12,027 bases of DNA from Planctomycetales bacterium (GCA_007122045.1 SKJM01000541.1:1-12027), one strand, 5' to 3'. Shown: positions 1 to 6,058, counted from the stretch's first letter. The notes: generated by a model not told the origin, from the letters alone. Program-made: numbers and translations.

Positions 1-1241
1 CCGGGCGGACATTCCGCTTGCCAACGCAGCTCGCCGCTCTCCTGCTCGTAACACAGGAGCCGGCGTCCGCGATGGAACACCACGGCGCCGCCGCCGGCAG
101 TGAGCGTTGCCCGATTCATGTTGCCCACTTCCTCCGACCATCGCACCTCGCCGGTGGCGGCGTCGATCGCCACCAGGCTGGTGCCGGGCGCCTGCCCGCG
201 GCGCTTGGCCTGCTCGGCCGAGGCCGGCTGCACGCGGACGAACATCGTATCGCCGTCGACCAGCAGTTCCTGCGCCCCCTCGGTGCCGGCGCACTCGGTC
301 AATACCTCACCGGTGGCGGCGTCGAGGATGCTCACCGGCGCGTCGTGGAAGCCCAAGGTCACGTAGATGCGGTCGCCCACGGCCACTAGGCGGCGTTGCA
401 CCTCCGGCGGCACACCCCCGCGCTGCCCGCGCAGCACCCGCCAGTCGGCATCGCGAATTTGCGGCCGCCACGCCTGCCAGCCCCACGGCTCGAGCGGCCG
501 CTTCCAAAGCAGCACGCCGTTGAAGGCGTCGCGGGCCACCAGCGACCACTGGGCGGGAAACCGCGGGTCGGTCACCCCGATGGGGCCCTCGTCGAGAATG
601 TAAACCAGCCGCCCGGCGGCCGAAACCATCGCCGGCAGGCTGGAGTCGATCTCATGGCTGCGGCAGAACATCGGCTCCGACACCCACTGCAGCGCTTTGG
701 CGGGTCCGACGCGCCGGTCGCGCGCCACGGCATTGCCCGACGCACTGTGCAGAAAGTGCGTCCACTGGTCGATCTCCTCCGGCCACGGCTTGCGGGCCAT
801 TTCCGGCGCGGCGCCGTCCGCATCGCCCGGCAGCCGGTACAACACCCCGCCGGGCACCAGCACGCGCATCAGTTCTTCGTCAGCCACGTTGGGTGCAGCC
901 GCCGCGGCCGGGTGCAGGACGATGAGGTTCACCAGGTTGTCGGCGTAGGGCAGCGCCGTGTCCTCGAAGTGCTCGACGGAAACGTTGCCGTACAGGCCCT
1001 TCTGCTGGAGGTGTTCCCGTACCCGCGCCACCTGCTCGGAATCGGCCGCCAGGGCCTGCACCACCACCGCGTCGGGCGTGCCCAGTCCGGCGGTGAACTC
1101 GGCACTTTCCAGTCCCAGTTCTACGACCAATCCCCCGCTGACGCCCGCCTCGCGGTAAACCGCCTCGGCATCGGCGCCGGCGTGGGCCGGCTGGATCGTG
1201 GCGGCAACCAGAAGTAACAACGTCGGAAATGCTGCTTTCAT
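1..1241 (-). CDS. Secreted methyltransferase-like/PQQ beta-propeller fusion protein (3' end outside window)
   Basis: The frame is open from ATG at 1241 to the left edge (413 codons seen, no stop). Residues 1-21 form a signal peptide with an Ala-His-Ala cleavage site, so the product is exported. Residues 35-136 resemble a class I SAM-methyltransferase fold: strand GGLVVELGLE, a helix around VARVREHL, the stretch NLVNLIVLHP and the LMRVLVPGG turn. The usual glycine-rich SAM loop is replaced by LGLESAEF, so I doubt it is catalytic. From about residue 155 (EIDQWTHFLHSASGNAV) come PQQ/BamB-like propeller blades, each ending in patterns such as ARDAFNGVLLWKRPL, ILDAATGEVLTE and AIDAATGEVRWSEE. I recall this architecture from large planctomycete proteins annotated as PQQ-binding-like repeat proteins; substrate and cofactor are unknown. 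AAGGA lies 8-12 bases before the start. It sits 195 bp downstream of the oxidoreductase gene on the same strand and may be co-transcribed with it. Confidence 0.85.
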   Translation of the reverse strand, partial: MKAAFPTLLLLVAATIQPAHAGADAEAVYREAGVSGGLVVELGLESAEFTAGLGTPDAVVVQALAADSEQVARVREHLQQKGLYGNVSVEHFEDTALPYADNLVNLIVLHPAAAAAPNVADEELMRVLVPGGVLYRLPGDADGAAPEMARKPWPEEIDQWTHFLHSASGNAVARDRRVGPAKALQWVSEPMFCRSHEIDSSLPAMVSAAGRLVYILDEGPIGVTDPRFPAQWSLVARDAFNGVLLWKRPLEPWGWQAWRPQIRDADWRVLRGQRGGVPPEVQRRLVAVGDRIYVTLGFHDAPVSILDAATGEVLTECAGTEGAQELLVDGDTMFVRVQPASAEQAKRRGQAPGTSLVAIDAATGEVRWSEEVGNMNRATLTAGGGAVVFHRGRRLLCYEQESGELRWQAECPP

Positions 1242-1331
1242 CGTGAAGGTCCTTTTGTCGGTCCGAACGGGCATTTCGCCAGGCCGGGGCGTTTCGCGAT
1301 TCCCCTCGCCGTGAAAGGAATCCGCGCGTGA

Positions 1332-1381
1332 TGCCGCCATGGACGTGGTGGTCTATCAGCCGAGCCACCGTCATGGCGGCA
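1332..1381. other. Large hairpin between the oxidoreductase and propeller genes
   Basis: A perfect 10-bp inverted repeat, TGCCGCCATG at 1332-1341 and CATGGCGGCA at 1372-1381, encloses an inner GGTGG/CCACC pair (1347-1351 with 1365-1369). It lies in the 195-bp gap between two minus-strand genes. No T-run follows it on either strand, so it is not a classic intrinsic terminator. An RNA-stability or processing element within a shared transcript is possible, as is a weak terminator that lowers expression of the second gene. Confidence 0.5.
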
Positions 1382-1436
1382 CCTTTCGCGCATTCGGCCT
1401 CTTCGCCATCGCCGAGTTGCCAGGGCGCTTTGGGCC

Positions 1437-2885
1437 TCAGGCGATCTCGGGCACGACGAACGGCTCGCGGTACTCGCGGCGGAGGAAGGCGTTGGCCGCC
1501 TCGGCGCGCTCGCCAACGAACCGCTCCGTGTCGGGGTCGACCTCCAGCAGCGAGGTAAACCGGATGTCCTCGCTCTCGATGCGCAGCCCGTGCGCGTTGA
1601 GCAGCTTCATCTTGTCGTTCAACAGGCCGATCCACTGGCCCGAGGGGTCGGGAACCCGTGCCGCCTCGGCGCGCGAGAAGGGCTCGCCGGCGCGGACCAT
1701 GATGTTGGCCAGATGGCACCAACTGGTCGTGTCGCTGCCGCTGCGGATGGGCGAGTTGAGGATCGAGGCGTCGCGGCTGCGGAGGGCGTCGATGAAGTTG
1801 CGCAAGTGCTCGCTCCCGCCGCCGGTGCCGGAGAAGCGGCGCACCTGCTTGCCGTCGGCGTCGAAGGCCACGGCCCGGCCGCGCTGGCCCTCGAGCCGGC
1901 CGCCCTCGCAGTAGGCGATGTAGCCGCTGCCCGGGCCGGGATGCGGCGAGGCGCTCCGCGAGCCGGGTTCGGCCGGCAGGTTCGACAGGCCGATGACCAC
2001 GGGAATGGCGCCGGTGTCGAAGAAGACGAAGTGCACGTTGGGCGTCTGGCCCGCGTCGTTGAACACCACCCGGCCGCCGCCGCCGGCAATCCGCCGGGGC
2101 AGCACGACTTCATCGCGGAAGACGTTGTTGCGCAGGTCGTCGAGCACGTGCACGCCCCAGTTGCCCATCTCGCCCGTGCCCGTGTTCCAGTCCCAGTGCC
2201 AGTCGTATTGCAGATTGCTGCGATAGATGGGTTCGTCCTGGGCCGGGCCGAGCCACAGGTCGTATTCGATGTGGTCGGGAACCGGCAGCGGCGTGTCGCG
2301 CTTGCCGATGGGCGGGCGGACGCCGTAGCGGTTCACGCGGGCCGAGACGATCTCGCCGAGCGGCTTGTCGTCGTGGAGGAACGCCTGGATTTCGGCCTGC
2401 ATGGGATCGGAGCGCTGCTGGGTGCCGTGCAGGCAGATTCTTCCGGTATTCTCGACGGCGGCCACCGCCTGGCGGCCTTCCCAGTGGTTGTGCGACATGG
2501 GCTTCTCGCAGTACACGTCCTTGCCGGCCTGCACGGCGTAGATGGTCGCCAGGCTATGCCAGTGCACCGAACTGGCGATGACCACCGCGTCGATGCCGTC
2601 ATCCTCGACCATCTCGCGCAGGTCGACCCACTGTTTGGCATCGGGGAATCGCTTGCCAACGCCGGCCAGTCTGCTGCGGTCGGCGTCGCACAGTCCCGCA
2701 ACGCGCACTCCGCTCAGGTTGCCGAAACTGCGGATCAAGCCGCTGCCGCGTCCGCCGCAGCCGATCAGGCCCAGGCGAATCGCGTCATTCGCCCCGGCGG
2801 CCTGCTGCGAGGCCATCGGCACGGCTACGGCCGCCCCGGCGGCCAGGCCGGTTCGAAGAAAATCACGTCGAGTCACAGAATTCAT
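1437..2885 (-). CDS. Tat-exported Gfo/Idh/MocA family NAD(P)-dependent oxidoreductase
   Basis: The 482-residue product begins with a twin-arginine signal: RRDFL at residues 6-10, an Ala/Gly-rich hydrophobic stretch, then a likely cleavage near residues 30-33. A Rossmann nucleotide-binding loop follows (GLIGCGGRGSG, 39-49), and the family EKP motif is at 127-129 within CEKPMSHNHWEG. The catalytic-domain stretch DWNTGTGEMGNWGVHVLDD (232-250) carries the His/Asp pair expected in the active-site region. Length and the C-terminal region fit the planctomycete branch of the family. Members oxidise or reduce sugars, inositols and related polyols; the substrate here cannot be read from sequence. Export by Tat implies folding with cofactor in the cytoplasm and action in the periplasm. 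GGAG lies about 8 bases before the ATG at 2885. The gene is divergent from parD and precedes the propeller gene on the same strand. Confidence 0.93.
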   Translation of the reverse strand: MNSVTRRDFLRTGLAAGAAVAVPMASQQAAGANDAIRLGLIGCGGRGSGLIRSFGNLSGVRVAGLCDADRSRLAGVGKRFPDAKQWVDLREMVEDDGIDAVVIASSVHWHSLATIYAVQAGKDVYCEKPMSHNHWEGRQAVAAVENTGRICLHGTQQRSDPMQAEIQAFLHDDKPLGEIVSARVNRYGVRPPIGKRDTPLPVPDHIEYDLWLGPAQDEPIYRSNLQYDWHWDWNTGTGEMGNWGVHVLDDLRNNVFRDEVVLPRRIAGGGGRVVFNDAGQTPNVHFVFFDTGAIPVVIGLSNLPAEPGSRSASPHPGPGSGYIAYCEGGRLEGQRGRAVAFDADGKQVRRFSGTGGGSEHLRNFIDALRSRDASILNSPIRSGSDTTSWCHLANIMVRAGEPFSRAEAARVPDPSGQWIGLLNDKMKLLNAHGLRIESEDIRFTSLLEVDPDTERFVGERAEAANAFLRREYREPFVVPEIA

Positions 2886-2995
2886 GGGAGTCTCCTCAAG
2901 TAAGAAAACGGCTTGTTCGTTATGCGGATTTCACCTGCGGCAGAGTGGGCCAACCCCCCCAGCGGTGACCGACCACGCCTCGACACCTTACCGCT

Positions 2996-3024
2996 AGCAT
3001 AGCAAGGATTTCGGCGGTTGCCAA
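2996..3024 (-). promoter_or_regulatory. Sigma70-like promoter of the oxidoreductase gene
   Basis: Read on the minus strand, TTGGCA (3024-3019) is separated by exactly 17 bases from TATGCT (3001-2996). These match the consensus at 5 of 6 and 4 of 6 positions. It lies about 110 bases upstream of the ATG at 2885 and would give a leader of roughly 100 bases. Confidence 0.5.
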
Positions 3025-3222
3025 GCGGTTTTCGCGGCAAGGGGAACGACGTGCGGCGTATTGGCGATGGGGGTCATTGCGGGTGAATCAAGCTGCCACC
3101 AATTGGGCAGGCGCCATGAGACAAAGCCCAAAAAATCGCGCGCCTCACATCGGGGGAGCCCTAACCTTGGGCCGTCGTCTTTCATGGCCCCAGGCGCTTC
3201 TCCAGAGGTATTGGAAGGGGCG

Positions 3223-3251
3223 TTGGCACTTCATGCCAATGGCCGTATACT
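3223..3251 (+). promoter_or_regulatory. parDE promoter with overlapping palindromic operator candidate
   Basis: TTGGCA (3223-3228), a 17-base spacer and TATACT (3246-3251) match the sigma70 consensus at 5 of 6 positions in each box. The -35 box is also the left half of the inverted repeat TTGGCA-cttca-TGCCAA (3223-3239). ParD antitoxins are ribbon-helix-helix repressors of their own operon, so a palindrome overlapping the -35 box is where an autoregulatory site would be expected. The leader would be about 27 bases and includes the AGGAG ribosome binding site about 3269-3273. Confidence 0.6.
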
Positions 3252-3284
3252 TGGGGAGAGGAACGGTACAGGAGAAATGCCAAC

Positions 3285-3587
3285 ATGCCTACACGCAATG
3301 TCCACCTCACGGATCGCTACGACGAGTTTGTCGACGAACTGGTCACCTCGGGGCGGTTCTCCAACGCCAGCGAGGTGATCCGAGCCGGACTCCGCCTGCT
3401 GGAACAGCAAGCCCGCGAGGACGTGGAGAAACTGGCGCTGCTGCGCTCGTTGGCGTCCGAGGCGTTTGACGAACTGGACCAGGGCCAAGGGATCTCCATC
3501 GCCGACGAACCGGGACTTGCCGATTTCATCGGCCGGATTGGGCGCCGCGCCGCCGAACAGGTCGAGCAGCCCGTGGCCGAGCGTTGA
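3285..3587 (+). CDS. parD: ParD-family type II antitoxin (ribbon-helix-helix)
   Basis: The 100-residue product opens with the strand-helix-helix layout of ParD/CopG antitoxins: the DNA-contacting strand RNVHLTDRY (4-12), a helix DEFVDELVTSGRF, and the signature NASEVIRAGLRLLEQQ (27-42). The C-terminal half is acidic and helical and would wrap around ParE. Length is slightly above the common 80-95 residues. AGGAG lies about 11 bases before the ATG. A toxin gene follows after 4 bases, the usual antitoxin-first order. ParD dimers should repress the promoter at 3223-3251. Because the neighbouring toxin is truncated, this antitoxin may now act alone, as an anti-toxin against related ParE proteins elsewhere or merely as a DNA-binding protein. 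Confidence 0.9.
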   Translation: MPTRNVHLTDRYDEFVDELVTSGRFSNASEVIRAGLRLLEQQAREDVEKLALLRSLASEAFDELDQGQGISIADEPGLADFIGRIGRRAAEQVEQPVAER

Positions 3588-3591
3588 TCCC

Positions 3592-3783
3592 ATGCCCCGT
3601 TACCTCATCTCGCCTGCCGCTGAGCGCGATATCGAGTCGATCCTCGCATGGACCCATGAGCGATTCGGGCAGCAAGGCCGGCTCCGCTACGAGGCCCTTC
3701 TGGTCCGCGCCATCCTCGATTTGGCCGATAGTCCGCAGCGGACAGGCAGCCTCACCCGCCCTGAGATTTCGCGTGTACAATAG
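3592..3783 (+). pseudogene. parE: ParE/RelE-type toxin, truncated at the C-terminus
   Basis: The product begins MPRYLISPAAERDIESIL, the typical start of ParE toxins, and continues through the two N-terminal helices (AWTHERFGQQGRLRYEALL and AILDLADSPQR) to RPEISRVQ. It stops at 63 residues, whereas ParE proteins usually have about 95-120. The missing part is the beta-sheet core and C-terminus that carry the toxic surface; the retained helices are the part nearest the antitoxin in known ParD-ParE complexes. None of the three frames downstream restores a ParE-like sequence, so this looks like a 3' deletion rather than a simple frameshift. The stop codon is 5 bases before the -35 box of the next gene's promoter. 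A naturally short, non-toxic ParE-like partner is the alternative reading. Confidence 0.75.
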
Positions 3784-3788
3784 CCAGA

Positions 3789-3817
3789 TTGATCCCCCTT
3801 TTACCCTCGGCTATTAT
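3789..3817 (+). promoter_or_regulatory. Sigma70-like promoter of the GspE-type ATPase gene
   Basis: TTGATC (3789-3794) and TATTAT (3812-3817) are separated by 17 bases and match the consensus at 4 of 6 and 5 of 6 positions. It begins 5 bases after the stop of the truncated toxin and lies about 45 bases before the ATG at 3862. The predicted leader contains a small hairpin, CGGGA (3830-3834) with TCCCG (3842-3846), and only a weak ribosome binding site. Confidence 0.55.
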
Positions 3818-3861
3818 GGCGCCCCAACGCGGGAGTTGGAATCCCGTAGCGAAAGTGTGCG

Positions 3862-5175
3862 ATGGCCGTTTCCGACGTAAACGAATTGGGCGCTCTGCTG
3901 ACCGGGCCGCAGCCGGCCGAAGCCGACTACGCGACCCGCGTGGTCGACCTCCTGCTGCCCGCCGCCCAACAGCTTGGGGCCAGCGACCTGCACTTGCAGC
4001 CGGCGGCCGGCGGACTGGAGGTGAAGCTGCGCATCGACGGGGTGCTCCAGACGGCGGCCCTGCTTCCCTGCGAGGCCGGCCCCCGCGTCGTCGGGCGGTT
4101 GAAGGTGCTTGCCGGGCTGCTCACCTACTGCACCGACCGGCCGCAGGAGGGGCGCATCCGGCCGGCCGAACCGCACGGCGGTCCGGCCAATCCCGCCCCC
4201 TTGTCCCATTCATCCCTTCCGTCCGATCCGGCTCAGCCATCGGCCGTTGCCGCCGGCCCCGAGATGCGCCTCAGCACGTTCCCTACGCTCCACGGCGAGC
4301 GGGCCGTGGTGCGCCTGTTCGCCGGCGCGCGGCAGTTCGCCCGGCTCGACGACCTCGGCCTCCACCCGCCTCTCCGACCCGTGCTCGACCGGCTACTGGC
4401 CGAGACGTCGGGCGTGGTGCTGGTGAGCGGGCCGGCGGGCAGCGGCAAGACGACCACGCTGTATGCCTGCCTCCGCGAGTTGGCCGCCCAAAGCCGCGGT
4501 GAGCGGTCGCTGCTGTCGATCGAGGACCCCATCGAGATGGCCGTCGACGGCGTGGCCCAAACCCAGGTGAACCCGGCCGCGGGGCTCGACCTGGCCGCCG
4601 GCGTGCGCGCCCTGATGCGCCACGACCCGGAGGTGATCCTCATTGGCGAAATCCGCGACCGCCCCACGGCCCAGGCCGCCATGCAAGCCGGGCTGACCGG
4701 CCAACTGGTCCTCTCCGCCTTCCACGCCGGCAGCGCGGCCGAAACGGTCGGCCGCCTGCTCGACATGGGCATCGAGCCGTACATTCTCCGCAGCGGCCTG
4801 CTGGGCGTGCTCTCCCAGCGGCTCCTGCGGCGCCTGTGCGACTGCGCCCGATGGTCCGACGACCCCGGCCACCGGCTCGGCCTGCCCGTGGCCTCTACCC
4901 GCGTTCCCACCGGCTGCAAAGCCTGCGGGCAGACCGGCTACCGCGGCCGCGCGCTGCTGGCCGAGCTGCTGCTGCCCGAGCCGCCGCCCACCGGGCAGGC
5001 CATCCTGGCGCGGGCCGAGGCCGAAGTGATCGAGCGGCGGGCGGTCGAGTCGGGCATGGTCACCCGCTGGCAGCGGGCCGCCGAAATGGTCGACGCGGGC
5101 GTCACCGGCGCGGCCGAGGTGCGCCGAGCGATGGGGTTCGGACGACTGGGAGCGGAGGGGCAGGTGCCGGCATGA
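3862..5175 (+). CDS. GspE/PulE/PilB-family secretion ATPase, short orphan form
   Basis: This 437-residue ATPase should form a cytoplasmic hexamer powering pilus or pseudopilus assembly, or type II secretion. Residues 20-60 match the family N2 domain (LGASDLHLQP, LRIDGVLQ). Walker A is GPAGSGKTTT (190-199), the Asp box IEDPIE follows, and Walker B is ILIGEIRD (259-266). The His-box region reads GQLVLSAFHAGSAAETVGRL. A cysteine motif (C326, C328, C352, C355) followed by GQTGYRGRALLAELL places it with GspE/PilB rather than PilT. Oddities: the N1 domain of full-length GspE/PilB (about 550 residues) is absent; a Pro/Ala-rich insert of about 33 residues (101-133) replaces a short hairpin before RLSTFPTLHGER; the first cysteine pair is C-x-C instead of C-x-x-C; and RDRPT replaces the usual RDxET. 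No other secretion or pilus gene is in the window, so its partners are unknown. Confidence 0.88.
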   Translation: MAVSDVNELGALLTGPQPAEADYATRVVDLLLPAAQQLGASDLHLQPAAGGLEVKLRIDGVLQTAALLPCEAGPRVVGRLKVLAGLLTYCTDRPQEGRIRPAEPHGGPANPAPLSHSSLPSDPAQPSAVAAGPEMRLSTFPTLHGERAVVRLFAGARQFARLDDLGLHPPLRPVLDRLLAETSGVVLVSGPAGSGKTTTLYACLRELAAQSRGERSLLSIEDPIEMAVDGVAQTQVNPAAGLDLAAGVRALMRHDPEVILIGEIRDRPTAQAAMQAGLTGQLVLSAFHAGSAAETVGRLLDMGIEPYILRSGLLGVLSQRLLRRLCDCARWSDDPGHRLGLPVASTRVPTGCKACGQTGYRGRALLAELLLPEPPPTGQAILARAEAEVIERRAVESGMVTRWQRAAEMVDAGVTGAAEVRRAMGFGRLGAEGQVPA

Positions 5176-5200
5176 TCGGCCGGGAAAGCCGCTCACTCAT

Positions 5201-5313
5201 ACCGTGCCGGGATGCCGTTCACGGCGACTGTCCCCTTCGGCCGGTATGGGGACAGGTCGAGCCCATGAACGGTTACCGCGCCGGGATGCCGCACCCTGGG
5301 CCCGGTGCGGGCA
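5201..5313. repeat. Two repeat-plus-hairpin units between convergent genes; likely bidirectional terminator
   Basis: A 17-base direct repeat with one mismatch, ACCGTGCCGGGATGCCG (5201-5217) and ACCGCGCCGGGATGCCG (5275-5291), sits at the 5' foot of two hairpins. The first pairs CTGTCCCC (5228-5235) with GGGGACAG (5248-5255), with an outer CCGTTCA (5215-5221) and TGAACGG (5266-5272) pair. The second pairs TGCC-GCACC (5287-5295) with GGTGC-g-GGCA (5304-5313). The region separates the 3' ends of the ATPase gene and infA, so it probably ends both transcripts. There is no T-run, so termination would be imperfect or Rho-assisted. The GGGGACAG core resembles REP-type palindromes. Confidence 0.6.
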
Positions 5314-5330
5314 TGCGCCCGGAAGCGGCG

Positions 5331-5552
5331 TTACCGTTCGCGGAACGTGATGCGGCCTTTGGTCAGGTCGTAGGGCGACAGCTCCACGCGCACGCGGTCG
5401 CCCGGCACGATGCGGATGAAGTGCTTCCGCATCTTGCCGGCCACGTGGGCGATCACTTTGTGGCCGCTTTCCAACTGCACGCGGAACCGCGTGTTGGCCA
5501 GCGCTTCGGTGACCGTCCCCTCCACCTCGATGGCTTCCTCTTTTTTCGGCAT
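5331..5552 (-). CDS. infA: Translation initiation factor IF-1
   Basis: The 73-residue product is a complete S1-like OB-fold protein: [18 protein letters not shown], then the conserved [37 protein letters not shown] and the C-terminal [17 protein letters not shown]-1 binds the A site of the 30S subunit with IF-2 and IF-3 and is essential in most bacteria. I chose the ATG at 5552 because it gives the normal family length and has GGAG about 11 bases upstream. The frame stays open for another 65 codons upstream, but that stretch is low in complexity and unlike IF-1. The gene stands alone here rather than in a ribosomal-protein cluster, convergent with the ATPase gene. Confidence 0.96.
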   Translation of the reverse strand: MPKKEEAIEVEGTVTEALANTRFRVQLESGHKVIAHVAGKMRKHFIRIVPGDRVRVELSPYDLTKGRITFRER

Positions 5553-5631
5553 ACACGTGCTCCGCGACGATTCCCCGTTGCTCCCGCCCGAAAGTTCCCC
5601 GGAAACAGCCGGGCCGGCAAGAATAGCCTTC

Positions 5632-5659
5632 AGTTTACCAGTTCCTCTGGGCGTGTCCA
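5632..5659 (-). promoter_or_regulatory. Possible infA promoter
   Basis: Read on the minus strand, TGGACA (5659-5654) and TAAACT (5637-5632) are separated by 16 bases, matching the sigma70 consensus at 5 of 6 and 4 of 6 positions. It would give a leader of about 75 bases to the ATG at 5552. The match is modest and the region is repeat-rich. Confidence 0.3.
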
Positions 5660-5678
5660 GTGGGGAAGCGGCGTCGGC

Positions 5679-5781
5679 TGGAGTGCTGGCTTTAGGCGGC
5701 CTTTTCTTTCCGGCGAAAGCCGGCACGCCAACGACCTTTCGCGGCACGCCCGCCTGACCGTTGGAGTCGTGCCTTTAGGCG
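5679..5781. repeat. Imperfect 20-bp direct repeats upstream of infA
   Basis: TGGAGTGCTGGCTTTAGGCG (5679-5698) and TGGAGTCGTGCCTTTAGGCG (5762-5781) agree at 17 of 20 positions and lie 83 bases apart in the same orientation. The differences are clustered in the middle. Similar TTTAGGC-containing intergenic repeats are, as far as I recall, dispersed in planctomycete genomes, but I cannot confirm that here. Confidence 0.5.
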
Positions 5782-6009
5782 CATTTCCCGCTCCCCCCAC
5801 CGGTCGGGATTGCCACCGCGTCGATTCACCCTTATCCTACGGAACATGAACGCCCGCCCTTCCCACCGCCCACTGCGAACGCCGCCTGCCCGCTTTCCGT
5901 TTCCGAGCCCCCGGCACAATAAAACCGCCCGATGAGGGGGCTTTGTTCCCTCCCGGATGGCGCAGATCGCCCCGGAGATGGCGAGCAGCCGACTGGGATT
6001 TGCCGGTCG

Positions 6010-6058
6010 GATGGCCGTTCCTGTCCGTCGGGCCAAGAGACGGACAAGAATGCCCATC
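6010..6058. repeat. 20-bp inverted repeat (REP/MITE-like hairpin) upstream of the permease
   Basis: The arms GATGGCCGTTCCTGTCCGTC (6010-6029) and GACGGACAAGAATGCCCATC (6039-6058) pair at 17 of 20 positions, with one of the three exceptions a possible G-U pair. The loop is 9 bases. The inner 8 bp (TGTCCGTC/GACGGACA) are perfect. It ends 48 bases before the permease start, so it would fold in the 5' leader if transcription starts upstream. It may be a dispersed palindromic repeat rather than a gene-specific control element. Confidence 0.6.

Larger units (their letters stand above)
2886..3284. other. Divergent intergenic region between the oxidoreductase and parD
   Basis: These 399 bp hold the two divergent promoters listed separately (2996-3024 minus, 3223-3251 plus). 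Between them (3025-3222) I see no gene. The open frames there have no ribosome binding site, no recognisable domain, and they overlap parD or the promoters. A small inverted repeat, TTGCC (3018-3022) and GGCAA (3036-3040) with inner GCG/CGC, overlaps the -35 box of the minus-strand promoter and could be a regulator site; that is speculative. Confidence 0.6.

Noticed and set aside
1590-2903. 437-codon open frame on the plus strand
   Set aside because: It is the antisense shadow of the Gfo/Idh/MocA gene, which has a Tat signal, Rossmann loop, EKP motif and ribosome binding site. The antisense product is Ala/Val/Gly/Arg-rich without domain features.
4393-5196. 267-codon minus-strand open frame
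   Set aside because: It lies antisense to the conserved ATPase motifs and has no recognisable fold; a product of GC-rich codon bias.
5553-5747. N-terminal extension of IF-1 to an upstream ATG
   Set aside because: It would add 65 low-complexity residues to a protein of highly constrained length; the internal ATG at 5552 has a ribosome binding site and gives the normal 73 residues.
5692-6057. 121-codon minus-strand open frame upstream of infA
   Set aside because: Arg/Gly-rich, runs through several repeats and the 20-bp inverted repeat, no ribosome binding site, and no domain recognised.
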